A stretch of 64,000 nucleotides of DNA from Phytophthora colocasiae (taxonomy: Eukaryota; Oomycota; Peronosporomycetes; Peronosporales; Peronosporaceae), in contig JAGKQI010000099.1 in NCBI GenBank assembly GCA_018806915.1, positions 186,001 to 250,000 of the forward strand, written 5' to 3'. Both the position numbers and the translations under genes were made by a program. Shown here in pieces: positions 1-11,127 of the stretch. Under the pieces are notes generated by a model, which saw nothing but the letters and a program-made list of their open reading frames with translations, did not search any database and was not told where the DNA came from. The number at the start of each line of letters is the position of its first letter. Positions within the stretch are counted from its first letter, which is position 1.

Positions 1-3000
1 GAGCAAACTCAAGGCCGCCAAAGTGCCTACGGTCTGGTTCTCGTTCCAGAACCTAAAATTCTGCCTGTACGAGGACGTAGATGTCATTAATCGCAGTGGG
101 GAGGCGGAGTTCCGGCGGTTGGACTTCCCGTCCAGCGGTACGTTGGAGTCTTACATCCAACGCAAAGGTATCACGTCTACAGAAGAGCTGCAACATGCCA
201 GAGGCAAGTGGGGGCGGAACGACTTTGAACTGTCCGTACCGAAGTTCAGTGAGCTACTGAAAGAGCAGCTAGTAGCTCCGTTTTTCGTGTTCCAGTTCTT
301 CTGTATGCTGCTATGGTGTCTTGATGAGTACATGTACTACTCACTGCTGACGCTACTGATGCTCGTGATCTTCGAGTGCACGGTCGTTAAACAGCGCCAG
401 CAAAACATGGATACACTGCTGCACATGCGGCGTGCGCCGCAGCCGTGTCTTGTTTTCAGATCGGGTTCGTGGACTCAAATTTCCAGCGATGATCTCGTTC
501 CTAGTGATATATGCTCTGTTGGACACTATGAACGCGATACTATTGTGCCGTGTGACTTGCTGTTGCTTCGTGGTAACTGCGTAGTCAACGAGTCGATGCT
601 CTCCGGTGAATCCGTCCCACTACGCAAAGAAGCTATTGGAGCCTCGGTTGTGAATGAGACGGAATTAAGCAAAAATCTCGAGATTGACGATGGATCAAGC
701 ATGAAACACAAACGATGTGTACTGTACGGAGGCACTAAGGTTCTGCAGCATTCGACACCAACGTCAAAGGATTCGCTGCGCGTGCCTTCTCCCCCGGATG
801 GTGGCTGTGTGGGATTTGTACTTAAAACGGGTTTTGGCACCACTCAAGGAAGTCTGATGCGGACTATTCTGTACTCATCGCAGCGCGTCACAGCAAACAA
901 CTCGGAGTCAATGTGGTTTATCTTGCTGCTGCTCAACTTTGCAGTGGCTGCGGCAGCATTTGTGCTTGCGCAGGGAATCAACGATCCGTCTCGAAATCAG
1001 TTCAAGCTGTTTCTACACTGTATCATGATCATTACGTCAGTTGTGCCGCCAGAGCTCCCTATGGAGCTGTCGTTGGCAGTGACCAACTCACTAATCGCTC
1101 TGACGAAAAGCAACATCTTCTGCACGGAGCCATTCCGAATTCCGTTTGCAGGTCGTATTGACGTCTGCTGCTTCGACAAGACTGGCACATTAACAAGCGA
1201 TGAACTCAAGTTGCACGGTGTGGCGGGTTTAGAAACCCATGTTGAGCCCGACAAATACAGAAGAAAGCATCACGGCGAACTGGATATTATTGCGCCGGAG
1301 CAGCTACCTGTTGATAGCGAACTTGTACTCGCTGGGTGTCAATCATTGGTTTTGCTCAATGGCATGGTCGCCGGAGACCCACTCGAGATGACTGCTGTTC
1401 GGAGTATTAATTGGTGCTTGACGAGCAACGAAGGTGGAGAAGAAGGTCTTCCAAGTGTTCAGCCGTCATTTTTCTCTGATCGTCGAGGTGAAATCCAAGC
1501 GATCGATATCATGCACAGCTTCACATTTTCTTCTGAACTTAAACGTATGACAACCGTTGTGTGTGTGCGAAAAGCCGATAACGACGAGCAAGACGAGCAG
1601 CGTGTGCTGACAAAAGGGGCCCCTGAGGTACTCGAAACCTTGTTTGCCAACAAGCCTTCGTACTACCGCCGCGTGTACCGCCATTATGCATCCAAGGGGT
1701 GTCGTGTCTTGGCTTTGGGCTTCCGCATTCTCCCTGGTGAGATTTCGTTGGATGATCTGCGACGGAAGCCACGTAGCGACCTGGAAAGTGGACTAACTTT
1801 TGCGGGTTTTCTGATCCTTGACTGTCCGCTCAAGGATGACACAAAGCGGACAATCCGGGAGCTGATGGTTTCCAAGCACCAGGTAACTATGGTCACAGGG
1901 GATAATCCTCTCACTGCGTGCGATGTAGCGCGGCAAGTTGGGATTAACGCAGGCTTTTCCAAACAGCCATTGGTTTTAACACCCAACGTCGAGACAGGAG
2001 CTGTGGAGTGGAGATCTATTGACGATGGATCGCCTGATATCGAGGAGGAGGTTATTCCTTTCAGTGTAGATGAGGTGGAGAAAATGCAGGTCCAATACGA
2101 TCTGTGTGTGACAGGAGAATCCATGGCAACAATTTACAAACAGCAGGAAGACAAGTGCGATGACAAATCGGATGCAGTGGAAGCATTTCTCTCTGTCCTC
2201 GAGAAAATATGTCTGTGCACCACGGTATTTGCGCGAACATCGCCCCAGCAAAAGGAGCATCTGATCATGGCAATGAATCGGCGTGGCAAAACAACAGCCA
2301 TGTGTGGTGATGGTACCAACGATGTGGGTGCCTTGAAGCAAGCTCATATTGGTATCTCGATTGTGAACTCGTCCAGCACGGATGGTACTCCTCACGTGGT
2401 TGATTCTGGGAGGAGTCATCGCGACGTTACAGGCCACGGTGTCCTTCGCCATCGGCGACAACCTGGCCATCGCGGACGACCTGTGGAGGAATTGCAGCAA
2501 TCCCTGTACAGTGGCGACGATACTCACATAGTGCGATTGGGAGATGCCTCTATTGCGTCACCGTTTACTTCGAAGAGCTCCAGTATCCGTGTGATTAAGA
2601 AGTTGATTCGCCAGGGACGATGTACACTGGTGACCACGATCCAGATGTACAAAATCCTTGGGATCAACTGCCTCATCACAGCGTATTACCTCAGCTCCCT
2701 CTTCATTCACGGTGTCAAGAACGGTGACCAACAGCTTACAATTTCGGGGGTACGTGCAATTGTTCCTTTTGCGGGATTAGTATGCACTAATGTTCTGTTG
2801 TATGTTATGATAGCTATCGATTGCGATGTTCTTTTTGTTTTTGTCGAGAGCAAAACCTGCACGTAAGCTCTCACATCAGCGCCCACCGTCTGGAGTGTTC
2901 TGCATGTCCGTGATGGTATCGATCTTTGGCCAATTTGTGATTCATTTGGCTTTCCTGGCGGCAGCTCTCCGTGTGGCCCAGCCTTTCATTGAGTCGGGAG

Positions 3001-3414
3001 ACCCTGCGATGCACCCCGATGGGAAATTCACCCCAAATGTGGTTAACACCATCATGTTCCTCATGTCGTCCATCATGCAAGTGAACACGTTTGTAGCCAA
3101 CTACGGAGGTCAACCGTTCATGGAAGGGTTCTGGGAAAATAAGCTGTTCTATCGCAGCGCGCTTGTCAACTACGCTGTGTTGGCAGTGGTAATTGCTGAG
3201 GTGTTTACGCCCATCAATAGCCTACTCGAGCTCGTGGCAATGCCGAATGAGGAGGTAAGGAGGGCTTCTTTGCATTGCAATGGTGTGGAAAGGTAATGCT
3301 GACGTGTTTGATTTTTAGACACAGTTCGTTATTGCAGCTCTTATGGTAGGGGACACGTTTGTGACACTGGCATTCGAACAAGCCATCCAGATGATAATCT
3401 CCGTCGTGGCATGA
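1..3414 (+). CDS. P5A-type P-ATPase (ATP13A1/Spf1 family), 3' portion with two 64-nt introns
   Basis: Membrane P-type ATPase of the P5A family, which acts in the ER and removes mislocalised transmembrane helices (family knowledge). The reading frame is open to the left edge (frame starting at base 2), so the N-terminus lies outside the window. Visible motifs, counted from base 2: SGES actuator motif near residue 201, the P5-type PPELP membrane motif near 349, the phosphorylated DKTGT near 392, TGDNPL near 632, GDGTND near 769, then GDASIASPF. Two introns are inferred: 2750-2813 (GTACGT..TAG) and 3255-3318 (GTAAGG..TAG). Both are phase 0 and 64 nt, and each restores the frame; after the first, protein resumes at a FFLFLSRAKP segment typical of the family. 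The stop is TGA at 3412-3414. The C-terminal part is hydrophobic, as expected for the last membrane helices. The linker at about 2380-2490 is unusual in composition. Family call is firm; exon structure is inferred. Confidence 0.9.
2750..2813 (+). other. Predicted intron 1 of the P5A ATPase (64 nt)
   Basis: Starts GTACGT and ends TAG, with an ACTAAT branch-like site about 25 nt before the 3' end. Without removal the ORF runs into a stop at 2866. With removal the frame moves to the one open through 3254. Confidence 0.75.
3255..3318 (+). other. Predicted intron 2 of the P5A ATPase (64 nt)
   Basis: Starts GTAAGG and ends in a T-rich tract plus TAG. Removal joins codons in phase 0 and gives a 31-codon last exon to TGA at 3412. 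Retention would stop at 3296. Confidence 0.75.
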
Positions 3415-3559
3415 GAGTACGTACTACATTCTGGTTTTTAGTCTGTACGGTGCAACTCGCACCACCTGGGTCCACCTTAAAAAATACCAGTAATACAAAG
3501 TAGCTACTACTATTCATATTACTATTATTATTATTATTATTAATTTTATCATTATTTGA
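3415..3559. other. Downstream flank of the ATPase gene, A/T-rich
   Basis: No gene seen. Contains a TTA/TAT trinucleotide tract at about 3519-3545 and abuts the Helitron 3' end at 3560. Confidence 0.6.
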
Positions 3560-4591
3560 CTAGGCCGCTACGCGGTTTTTTATTTATCATATTGTTTAGC
3601 AAATTAGCCGAATTTTAGCAGCAGATTATCCTGAAAAATCTCTCGATATTCATGTACAATGTTTTTGGTGTGCGGTGCACCACTATCATCGAATGCTCTC
3701 GGATCGATGGCTATCTTGATCGCCTTTCTGGATGTAACTCTTGAAAGTGCAACGTAGAGTTGGCCGTGCGCATACACAGGCGATTCCAGGTATTTTCCTA
3801 CGTTGTGGATCGACTGGCCTTGTGCCTTGTTAATTGTCATCGCGAACGCTGGTACGACAGGGAACTGTTTACGTCTCAACGTAAATGGAAACTCCTTATC
3901 CTCATCATCGCTGAGAAACACGATATGTGGGATGAACACTCGTTGGCCGCGCCCAGTTCCCGACATTATGGTCGCGCTATACACTTTTCACGCAACGACA
4001 CCACTCGCAGACGCGTTCCGTTGCACAACCCTTCATCACTATTTAAGTTGCGGATCATAATGATAGGAGTGCCAACTTTGAGAACCATCTTGTGAGGCGG
4101 CATCCCTAAGAAATTCAGAGAATTAAAAAACTCAGTCTCAAATAGGTTTTGATCTCCGGGGCCGTCAAGGCTATCGTTGGAACGATACTCTCTTGTCTCT
4201 CCAGACAACCGTTCGGCTACCAATTCGTTAATTCTTCGAACGCTTGCATTGGTGGGAGCCAAAATTGCACGGTTCACAAAGTACTCATCCGGTAAATCAG
4301 CACCCTCAACTCCGGGATAAACAGCGTCAATTAATGCGTTGAGATTTTGGGTACGGCGATTACAGACACGACAGGTGATAGCAAAGCGAAGTTTGGGAAC
4401 TCATATTCTGAATCCTCGTCCGATGACTCGGTTGCTCTCGAAGAACTACCAGACCCAGACGTCCCAACGCACATAGTCTTTGGGATGCAGATACCGCTAT
4501 CATCGATTCACAGGATAGCGCCCCTCACCAATCTGAAGCAAGAAGTCTGAAAATTCAGCTAACTCTGCCGCACTGTCTGGATCAGGTGCTG
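3560..4591 (-). mobile_element. Helitron, 3' part (C-terminal helicase plus 3' terminus)
   Basis: On the minus strand the element ends with CTAG (3560-3563), the CTRR signature of Helitrons. This is preceded by a hairpin CCGC-GTA-GCGG (3565-3575) and followed by T, as for insertion between A and T. The 5' side stops exactly at the LTR at 4592. The missing N-terminal part is at 10446-14853 on the opposite strand: the last 4 bases here (GCTG, 4588-4591) match the retrotransposon target duplication at 14850-14853. Confidence 0.85.
3604..4591 (-). pseudogene. Helitron Pif1-like helicase, C-terminal fragment
   Basis: C-terminal third of the Helitron RepHel helicase, a DNA helicase used in rolling-circle transposition. 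Two main blocks remain. 4277-3966 carries NRAILAPTNASV, the motif after which the strand separates from helicase motif III. 3984-3604 carries AFAMTINKAQGQS (motif V) and LYVALSRVTS (motif VI), ending at a natural stop. Upstream, between 4591 and 4300, fragments such as EFSDFLLQIGEG and NALIDAVYPG remain, but stop codons and frame changes interrupt them. The piece begins in mid-protein because a retrotransposon interrupts it at 4592. Not functional as it stands. Confidence 0.85.
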
Positions 4592-6198
4592 TGACATGAT
4601 GCAACTTCAGATTTTCTGGCGTCATGCTGCTGTTACCCAGTGATGTACCTGGTTATATTTTGGTTTCGGAGAGGGAGTTTGTGGGACGTGGCTGCACCCG
4701 TGCCGTATCTGTGGAAGATTGTGGATAAACCTTCGCCTGACTGTAAAGGGGCCCAATGGACCAGAAGTGTACTTCAGAGTGTGCACAACTCTGAAGGTCA
4801 ACTACACTCTGTCTGGTCACCGGACTTTCCCCGACGATGAGTGCCTAAGTTCTGGCGGAAAGTCTCTCAGAAGAACGTATCTCTGAGAGACCTCATCCCG
4901 TTACCGTCCAGCGCGACGATGGATGGTTCAAGGATTCACATATTTACCCGCAGAGACCAAGTATCGCGCGCCGGACGCCGCGCACCCGCGCAACCCTCAA
5001 GATCTTCATACTCTGAAAACCAAGTGATATCAGACTCTGAAAACCAGGATACCAGACTCTGAAACCACCGAAGATCCAAGACCATACTGAAACCAAGTGA
5101 ACCCAAGTTCAAGTCACGCATTCAAGTGATTACTGACCTGCACATCCCCCCGTAATGACGTCTCTACCTGTCAACCCATTGAGATCGGCTGCACAGACTG
5201 CATACTGAGACCAAGTCAAGATATCTTATACATACAAGAGCCAAGTATACCTGACATATGAAGACTGACTGCTGAAAGGACGCAAGAGATGACAAGAAGA
5301 AGAGAGATACCAGAAAGATATGATAGTTATGAGGAAGATAAACGATAAACAGAGTTCAATTTGCCGTGTAACCCAGAAGTCGTTGTATTTCTGTCTGCAT
5401 GGCCACGCCAAGGTAGTTGCCGTGTGATCTCTCGCCTATCCAATCCCCTTAGGCGGAGATCAGGTAACGAAGAGACCTGAGAGGACCCGCCTATTCCATA
5501 TCCTAGTTGGGTCGTTTGTTTTGTCTCTAGCGGTAGCCCATTTCATATTGATCGTTTGGACAGGCTCTGGAAACTAGACAGTCGTTTTCAGAGTGCAAGG
5601 TAGACTGTTATATATAGCCGATTGTATTGGTTTACATTTTCCCTCTATATAAGAGGGTGGTGCGCGAACGTAAAGGGATACCAGACAGACCAGGTGTCTG
5701 GTAGCAAGTCCCAAGTTGACCTGGAGTGTTAGCCCACCGTTCAAGGGCCTAGAAAGAATAAGAACGGCTGTATATATTTGTATATTCTCGAACTCTGTAT
5801 ATTGGTTGTTTATCTCTGAAAGTCAGGCATCTCGGTTCTGGATTTGTGATATTCAGACACCGATTTCAGACTTTCTCTGGTATATTAACCTCTTTTCGAC
5901 CGCCGACTTCCTGGAAACCATCTTGGTTCCCAGAGATTCCGACTCCCGAACGCTCCTGGAAGGATTTCCTGAATACCGACACCAGACTCCAAGGGAACCC
6001 CTACTTCTCTTCACAACACATTCTCAGACTCCGGCGAGGGTCATATTTCTGAAGACAACGAATCCACGAGGATACCGCAAGGTACCACACGCCAACCTAC
6101 CGTTGTACGGCTCTGAAAACCCCTTTTCAGTAGTCGTATAACTAGGGTTCACTATACGCCCCCTGCTCCGCGACCAAAGTTTCACCGACTTCGCGACA
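4592..6198 (+). repeat. Left LTR (1607 bp), 5' LTR of an LTR retrotransposon
   Basis: Begins TGACATG and ends CGACA, matching the TG..CA rule. Repeated almost exactly, in inverted orientation and at the same length, at 14854-16460; I saw only a few substitutions (around 5712 and 6003). It is followed after 2 nt by a TGG-initial primer-binding-site candidate. Repeated CTCTGAAAACC motifs occur at about 5009, 5034 and 6110. Short ORFs inside it are not believed to be genes. Confidence 0.9.
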
Positions 6199-6200
6199 AC

Positions 6201-6216
6201 TGGTGCGCGTGCCTGG
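6201..6216 (+). other. Primer binding site candidate
   Basis: TGGTGCGCGTGCCTGG lies 2 nt after the LTR. A PBS starts TGG because tRNAs end in CCA. The priming tRNA was not identified. Confidence 0.55.
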
Positions 6217-6291
6217 ATCTTTGGAATCGTGATATCACCGGATTTGAGAGTACAAGAAGAGAAAGTTTCCTGTCAAGAGTCTATATTCAAG

Positions 6292-8271
6292 ATGGCTACA
6301 CCAGGATCTACGAGAGGAGGACGCCGTGGTCGAGGTCGGAGTGCTCCGACGCGTCAGTCCAAGCGTCTACAAGGTTTGCCGCCTGAGGAACAACCGGACC
6401 TGGATACTATCCAGAAGGCGGCTCGCGAGAAGAGGAAGGCTGCGCGAGAGAAGAAGGCAGCCGAGAGTGTGAACGTCCCAGAACCGGCGGTCGAAGACCA
6501 GCCTGCTGAAGAACCAGAAGCTCAGGAGACACCTGCTGTCTCTGGTGAACAAGGTTCTGAAGGCCCGTCAGAAGTCGAAGCTTCTGGTGACGAGGTGACC
6601 ACTGCCCGCGAGGGTGGTGATGAGGCGTCTGAGGGAGGCGCCGATATGGTTGAGCCCCCGGAAGTGATCGATTTGCGTTCAGATTCGACAACTTCTGGCC
6701 AGTCCGTGGATGAAGTGAAACCAGAACCCGGACTCTCTGAAGAACATGTTCCGCAGTCCCCACAGTCTGAAGACACACCAATGTCTGATGACATGACGAT
6801 CAAGTCCGAAGAGTCTCTGAAGACACCGTCTGATGAGTCTGGGAGGGCTGATTCGCTTGACGGGGAACGAGCTCTGAGGTATGTGCGTCGTGAGTTCCGC
6901 CGTTGGAGAGATATGGACACAGGCAAGGTCGTCCCGCCAAGCATCGAGTATATGTGGCCGACGATGAAGCCTAGTGCTGATGCTTTCCAGAAAGCTGCTG
7001 CAGCGACCGGCGACTACATCAAGTGGCGATGTTCCTCTGTCTTCCCTGAGGATATGTGGATCTCAGAGTTTCACGTGAGGCGTCATGGTTTTGGCCGGAT
7101 ACAAGATCTTTCCTACGTCGAGATTCCGATGAGCACGTTGACAGCACCAGAGTGTGTGGCAATTCTTCAGACAATGCTGTACGAGGCAGGTTTCGAATTT
7201 CAGAACCTCCTCCCAACATGGTCTCAGACGCAGGCGTCAGCTGTCTTTGAGTCTCAAGTACGCAGTGTGGCGTCCGAACTTCAGAGTCGACTCGCTGTGG
7301 AATTGGTTGAGTGGGCCACAGTGACCGCCAGGTTACAAGTGAACCGACTCCTGGAAAACGTGAAGCCAGAAGACATGACAAGTCAAGACGAAGCAAACGG
7401 TGTATTACCTGACAAGGATCCTGACCTACACGGACGACAGCTGATCATGCGCCTGCGGGTGACCGGACTCCGAGTGACGCATAGTTCCGGTAGTTTCAGC
7501 AGTGATGAGCCGCCGCAGTCCAAGCGCTTGCAGCAGAGACCGCCGCGCCCACAAGTTCCGTCATCACCGTCAGCTCTGTCGACGCCATCGTTGTCTTCAC
7601 TACCACAGTACGATAGTCGGTCTGAAGACGCACGGTCAGAGTCTGGAACACCAATGTCTGAAGACCAGAGAAGTTCCCAAACTCGAATGACGGACGTGTC
7701 AGTTCCCAGTGTCATTGGGACCTCTGATGACCAGTCGGCTGAGTTTCAGGCTTCACGCGGAAGCTCAACAGATTCGTCTTTAATGTCCATGAGTCGAGGG
7801 GCGGCGTCACACATGCCACTGTCTGCAGGAGGTCTGGTGATGCCTGCACAAGGCGACGGTGGTTTCACTGATGGAGATACCATGAGGATTAAAGTGCCTC
7901 AAACTCTAGGGAGCATGCCAATGGATGTCGATATGGTGAAGAAGCCCGGAATTCCTGAGATGATGTCTGAAAACCAGTTGTCATTCAGAGATTCTCCACA
8001 GGATTTCAGACAACAGATATCGGAAGCTCCACAGTCGGCCATTTCAAGTCAAGGGGCGAGTCATCGATGCCGACAGCCAAATCTGAAGAACGAGGGTCTC
8101 CAGCCAACATGTTCCAGTCGCTTCCGCCACGGACACAGAGGTGCAATGGGTGTTACCACCACATTGCACCGGGTGCCATTACCGATGGCTGGGTCCGGGG
8201 AGAGGCAGACAGCCCGACAAAGCCGGGTTTTATCGCTGTTTGTGCCGTCCCTTACCCCGGATTGGGTATGA
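6292..8271 (+). CDS. Gag-like protein of the 1.6-kb-LTR retrotransposon (frameshifted at the 3' end)
   Basis: Long ORF directly downstream of LTR and PBS. ATG 6292 is preferred over the upstream GTG at 6229. The N-terminus is Gly/Arg-rich and basic, followed by an acidic Glu/Pro/Ser region (about residues 40-200). A folded central part (about 200-400) contains RREFRRWRDMDTG and WRCSSVFPEDMW, and a Ser/Pro-rich tail follows. From about 8050 the reading frame is wrong: the adjacent frames at 8067-8220 and 8220-8339 carry a Cys/His-rich stretch (CNGCYHH and later CLCRP, HTACGQH) that looks like the lost zinc-binding C-terminus. I do not recognise a named domain; gag is inferred from position and composition. 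Confidence 0.6.
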   Translation: MATPGSTRGGRRGRGRSAPTRQSKRLQGLPPEEQPDLDTIQKAAREKRKAAREKKAAESVNVPEPAVEDQPAEEPEAQETPAVSGEQGSEGPSEVEASGDEVTTAREGGDEASEGGADMVEPPEVIDLRSDSTTSGQSVDEVKPEPGLSEEHVPQSPQSEDTPMSDDMTIKSEESLKTPSDESGRADSLDGERALRYVRREFRRWRDMDTGKVVPPSIEYMWPTMKPSADAFQKAAAATGDYIKWRCSSVFPEDMWISEFHVRRHGFGRIQDLSYVEIPMSTLTAPECVAILQTMLYEAGFEFQNLLPTWSQTQASAVFESQVRSVASELQSRLAVELVEWATVTARLQVNRLLENVKPEDMTSQDEANGVLPDKDPDLHGRQLIMRLRVTGLRVTHSSGSFSSDEPPQSKRLQQRPPRPQVPSSPSALSTPSLSSLPQYDSRSEDARSESGTPMSEDQRSSQTRMTDVSVPSVIGTSDDQSAEFQASRGSSTDSSLMSMSRGAASHMPLSAGGLVMPAQGDGGFTDGDTMRIKVPQTLGSMPMDVDMVKKPGIPEMMSENQLSFRDSPQDFRQQISEAPQSAISSQGASHRCRQPNLKNEGLQPTCSSRFRHGHRGAMGVTTTLHRVPLPMAGSGERQTARQSRVLSLFVPSLTPDWV

Positions 8272-8339
8272 GACTTCCCATACTGCTTGCGGGCAGCATG
8301 GGCGCCTCAGTATCGGGCCCCGAAGAGCGAGAGGGGTGA

Positions 8340-8715
8340 CGGAGCAGAAAGTAATTGGAAAGAAGATAGTATTAATAAATTAGCACATACATGAGTTCGT
8401 TCTTCTCCTTGTCGTCTTCGCTGTCCTGCTTCCTCAGGCGCTGTTTCTGAAATGACATGCAATCAAAAAGAGTCGGCAAGCGAAATCGTACTTAGTATAA
8501 TTTTGTCCAATGAAAATTTTGTGGCCGGGTGTGCGACAGACACTTTGCGTTTTTAAAGTCTCGTGGATGTAGCACTTTTTACAACAAATTTAGTGCACAT
8601 AAATGTTAGGAGAAACCTTTAAGTCTGACTATTGTAGCACATACATGTACTAGAATCTCATCAGTTAGGGTCTAGGGGACAACTGATCTACCATTCGCCA
8701 AAATGATAGCACGCC
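8340..8715. other. Region without a recognised gene; probable rearrangement junction zone
   Basis: No coding signal. The retrotransposon internal sequence fades out here and unrelated sequence begins, so one inversion breakpoint inferred from the split Helitron should lie between about 8340 and 8715. Confidence 0.4.
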
Positions 8716-9470
8716 ATGCAAGCCCCCGCGCCCAAACCTGCCGCCGCGCCGCACAGCGGCCTGCTCGCTGAACTGCGCTCCCTGGTGAGCAGCGGTGGAT
8801 ACGGCAGTACGACCTACCGTCTGCATGACGTCTACAGACTCCTTGCGGCGTCTATTAACCGCTACGTCGACGGCGGCTTCGATTTGAACTTTGAAGTGAA
8901 AAGTCAAGCCCCAGCTCTAGGTTTTGACTTTTCGAGACGCGTGCAACGACGTAGCAGATTTCAGTGGCCTCCCACGCTACCAGGTGATGCTATGCATCTG
9001 AAGAAGCTGCTCAAGACGAACGATATTATCGGCTAGGGCGTTCGCAAGGAATGGGCGGCAAAACGGCAGTCTCCACCGAATCAGTACGCTGCACAGCTAC
9101 GCGGGTACTACACAAAAATGAAGTTCAAGACCGACGAAGGGTACGTTTATCCCCCCAGCCACCTCTGCCCGGTATTCTATTCGGCGCGTTGCTTCTAAAA
9201 CAGTCACGAGGCACCCTGCCGGCGGAGATCCCTGCGGCTGTCTTCATGAACAAGCAAGAGCAGCCAGACTGCGTGTCAGCCGCCCGAGTGGCGGGAGCTA
9301 TCCAAGCCGCAGCACGGGCAGTAAGCGTCAACCTCGCACTTTACAGTACCCATTCACGCAGAAGCGGTGGCATGACTAACATGTATCGTGCGGGGATCGA
9401 CGCGTTAACGATCCAGCTTCATGGACGCTGGGCATCCGACACATTCAAGCTGTACACCAGACTAGCACAG
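8716..9470 (+). pseudogene. Tyrosine recombinase relic (DIRS/Ngaro/Crypton-like)
   Basis: Three pieces read as one decayed gene. 8716-9036 (N-terminal region) continues in frame past a TAG at about 9034 to about 9200 (VRKEWAAKR.., YYTKMKFKTDEGYVYPP). A frame change leads into 9180-9470. The last part carries the tyrosine recombinase C-terminal pattern: H-x-x-R in STHSRRSGG, then LHGRWASD, then a candidate nucleophile Tyr in KLYTRL. Such enzymes integrate circular transposon DNA. No reverse transcriptase is seen nearby, so a Crypton or a truncated DIRS/Ngaro element are both possible. It lies between the two halves of the Helitron/LTR nest. Confidence 0.65.
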
Positions 9471-9548
9471 TGTGACAACCCTAAGGGTGAAGGAGCCCCC
9501 CGTTGCTCGCCGTACCGGTATAACCGGTTTGCTTTATGGGTTGACTGA

Positions 9549-10445
9549 TGGTAACAGGTTAACCCCACTTGCTCCGATGTTGGTAATACGAAGGCGGAGG
9601 CCTGAACTACTGCGCTACGAAGCACTGGGGGGTTGGTCATGCTCTCGCGGAGAGAGCCTCCGAAACCGCACTGTCAAACATCATAACATTCCATGAGGAA
9701 GGTTTTGAGAGGTACACACGGAAATTCTTTTCCACCAATGATACAACGTCTTATAGGCCAACCCAGTTCATTTATTTAGATTTCTTTATATAAATTTTAG
9801 TATTAAATATTCGGCTCCACGCTCCGTGTTCTATGCTTAGGAGCTAATACTCAACTGAGTTGTTAGGTACGGCATCCCAAAACCGTCGTCAATACCAACT
9901 ACCACATAAACAGCATTATACCAAAAAAATACAAATAATTGCTGGTGGTTTAAAATAAATAAATAAAAGTAGCCTTAATTGTTATTGTGTGATCCACAGT
10001 AATAGTGAACGGTATACTTAAAATAGCTAGGGCCTGGAAACCTGATTTGTGTACCGTGTAGCCATGGTACACGGAGGAAGGTGGATGTCTAGAGAAGTAA
10101 GACTTGATCAATCATCCGTGCTGCCCGCGGTTGATAGAGGAAAGTAGATACTTCGTTGATTCGTAACGGCGTGCGGGGATACAAACAAGAACACTAAATT
10201 AAAAGAAGCACATTAAAAGAGGCAGTGAAATTGATACAAAGGTTTGTAGAAGATTCTAAATAGATAGTTATTGGATCTGAGCCAAAGCGAAATAGTGACG
10301 GGTAAAGCTTTAAGAAGAACGTTGACTTGGTAGACGTGTATGACTGTGTACCCTCTTTCAACCTTCCGCCTAAGTTTTCGACTATCTGTGGTTCTCTAAA
10401 CGATTGTGTTATTACGTGGATATTACGTGGATATATAGCTACACG
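9549..10445. other. Non-coding, A/T-rich region before the Helitron ORFs
   Basis: No credible ORF. The Helitron 5' terminus (expected TC after an A) should lie here, but I could not pick it out. Confidence 0.4.
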
Positions 10446-10679
10446 ATGGGACGGAAACGGAAGTACAACACAGCAATGGAAATCGACAACGCGTTCCGCG
10501 CCCCGGAGGGAGAGGAAACTGAGCCAGCCCGGAAGCGGAGGATTAAAAGCAAGAATGCAGCGTTAAGTCGACTCCGCAAGCAAGAAGGAGCTAACCTGGA
10601 AATAGTACGTAATGCGACAGGAATGGAGAACTTGGCATCGCGACAACAGTGGATGGAGATGTACGTGAAACAGAGATAG
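10446..10679 (+). pseudogene. Helitron RepHel N-terminus (basic region)
   Basis: ATG at 10446 opens a 77-codon frame with MGRKRK and a Lys/Arg-rich segment (RKRRIKSKNAALSRLR). Downstream to about 11130 the DNA still shows degenerate Arg-rich repeats (RERDTAARS-like) with many stops. Basic repeat leaders of this kind precede the Rep region in many Helitron proteins. The assignment rests on position. Confidence 0.5.
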
Positions 10680-11127
10680 AAAACAATGGAAGTATAGTTG
10701 TTGTGGATGCAATAGTACGACTGAATGAACCGTCTGGACGAGTGAACGACTCAATACAACGTCGACAACCCCGGCCCAGCCGTAGAGCAGACATGAGTGC
10801 CTCTCAGTTAGCAGAGGTTCGGTGAAAAGACCGGGAACGAAAAGCAGCTAAACGAAGAAATGAGAATGCCCAACGACTTCATCGCTAACGCGAGCAGGAG
10901 CGACGTCAAAGGCTAACTCTGGAAGAGAGGTTGTCCGGGCAATCACGTAATTCCGCTGCTCGAAGTTTACAACGACTGGAACTGACTGACAATGAGCGAA
11001 GTGCTATTCGGGAACGTGACACCGCAGCCCGATCTTCGTAACGACGGGAACTGAACGAGGAGGCGCGACAGGAACTTCAAGTACGTGACACTGCATCTCG
11101 AGGTGCAACACGGGAACGGATGAGCGA

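Noticed and set aside
151..2527. Minus-strand ORFs opposite the ATPase gene
   Set aside because: Shadows of a clearly coding plus-strand gene.
4640..6141. ORFs of 60-141 codons inside the 1607-bp LTR
   Set aside because: They occur identically in both LTR copies, have no protein motif, and lie in a regulatory repeat.
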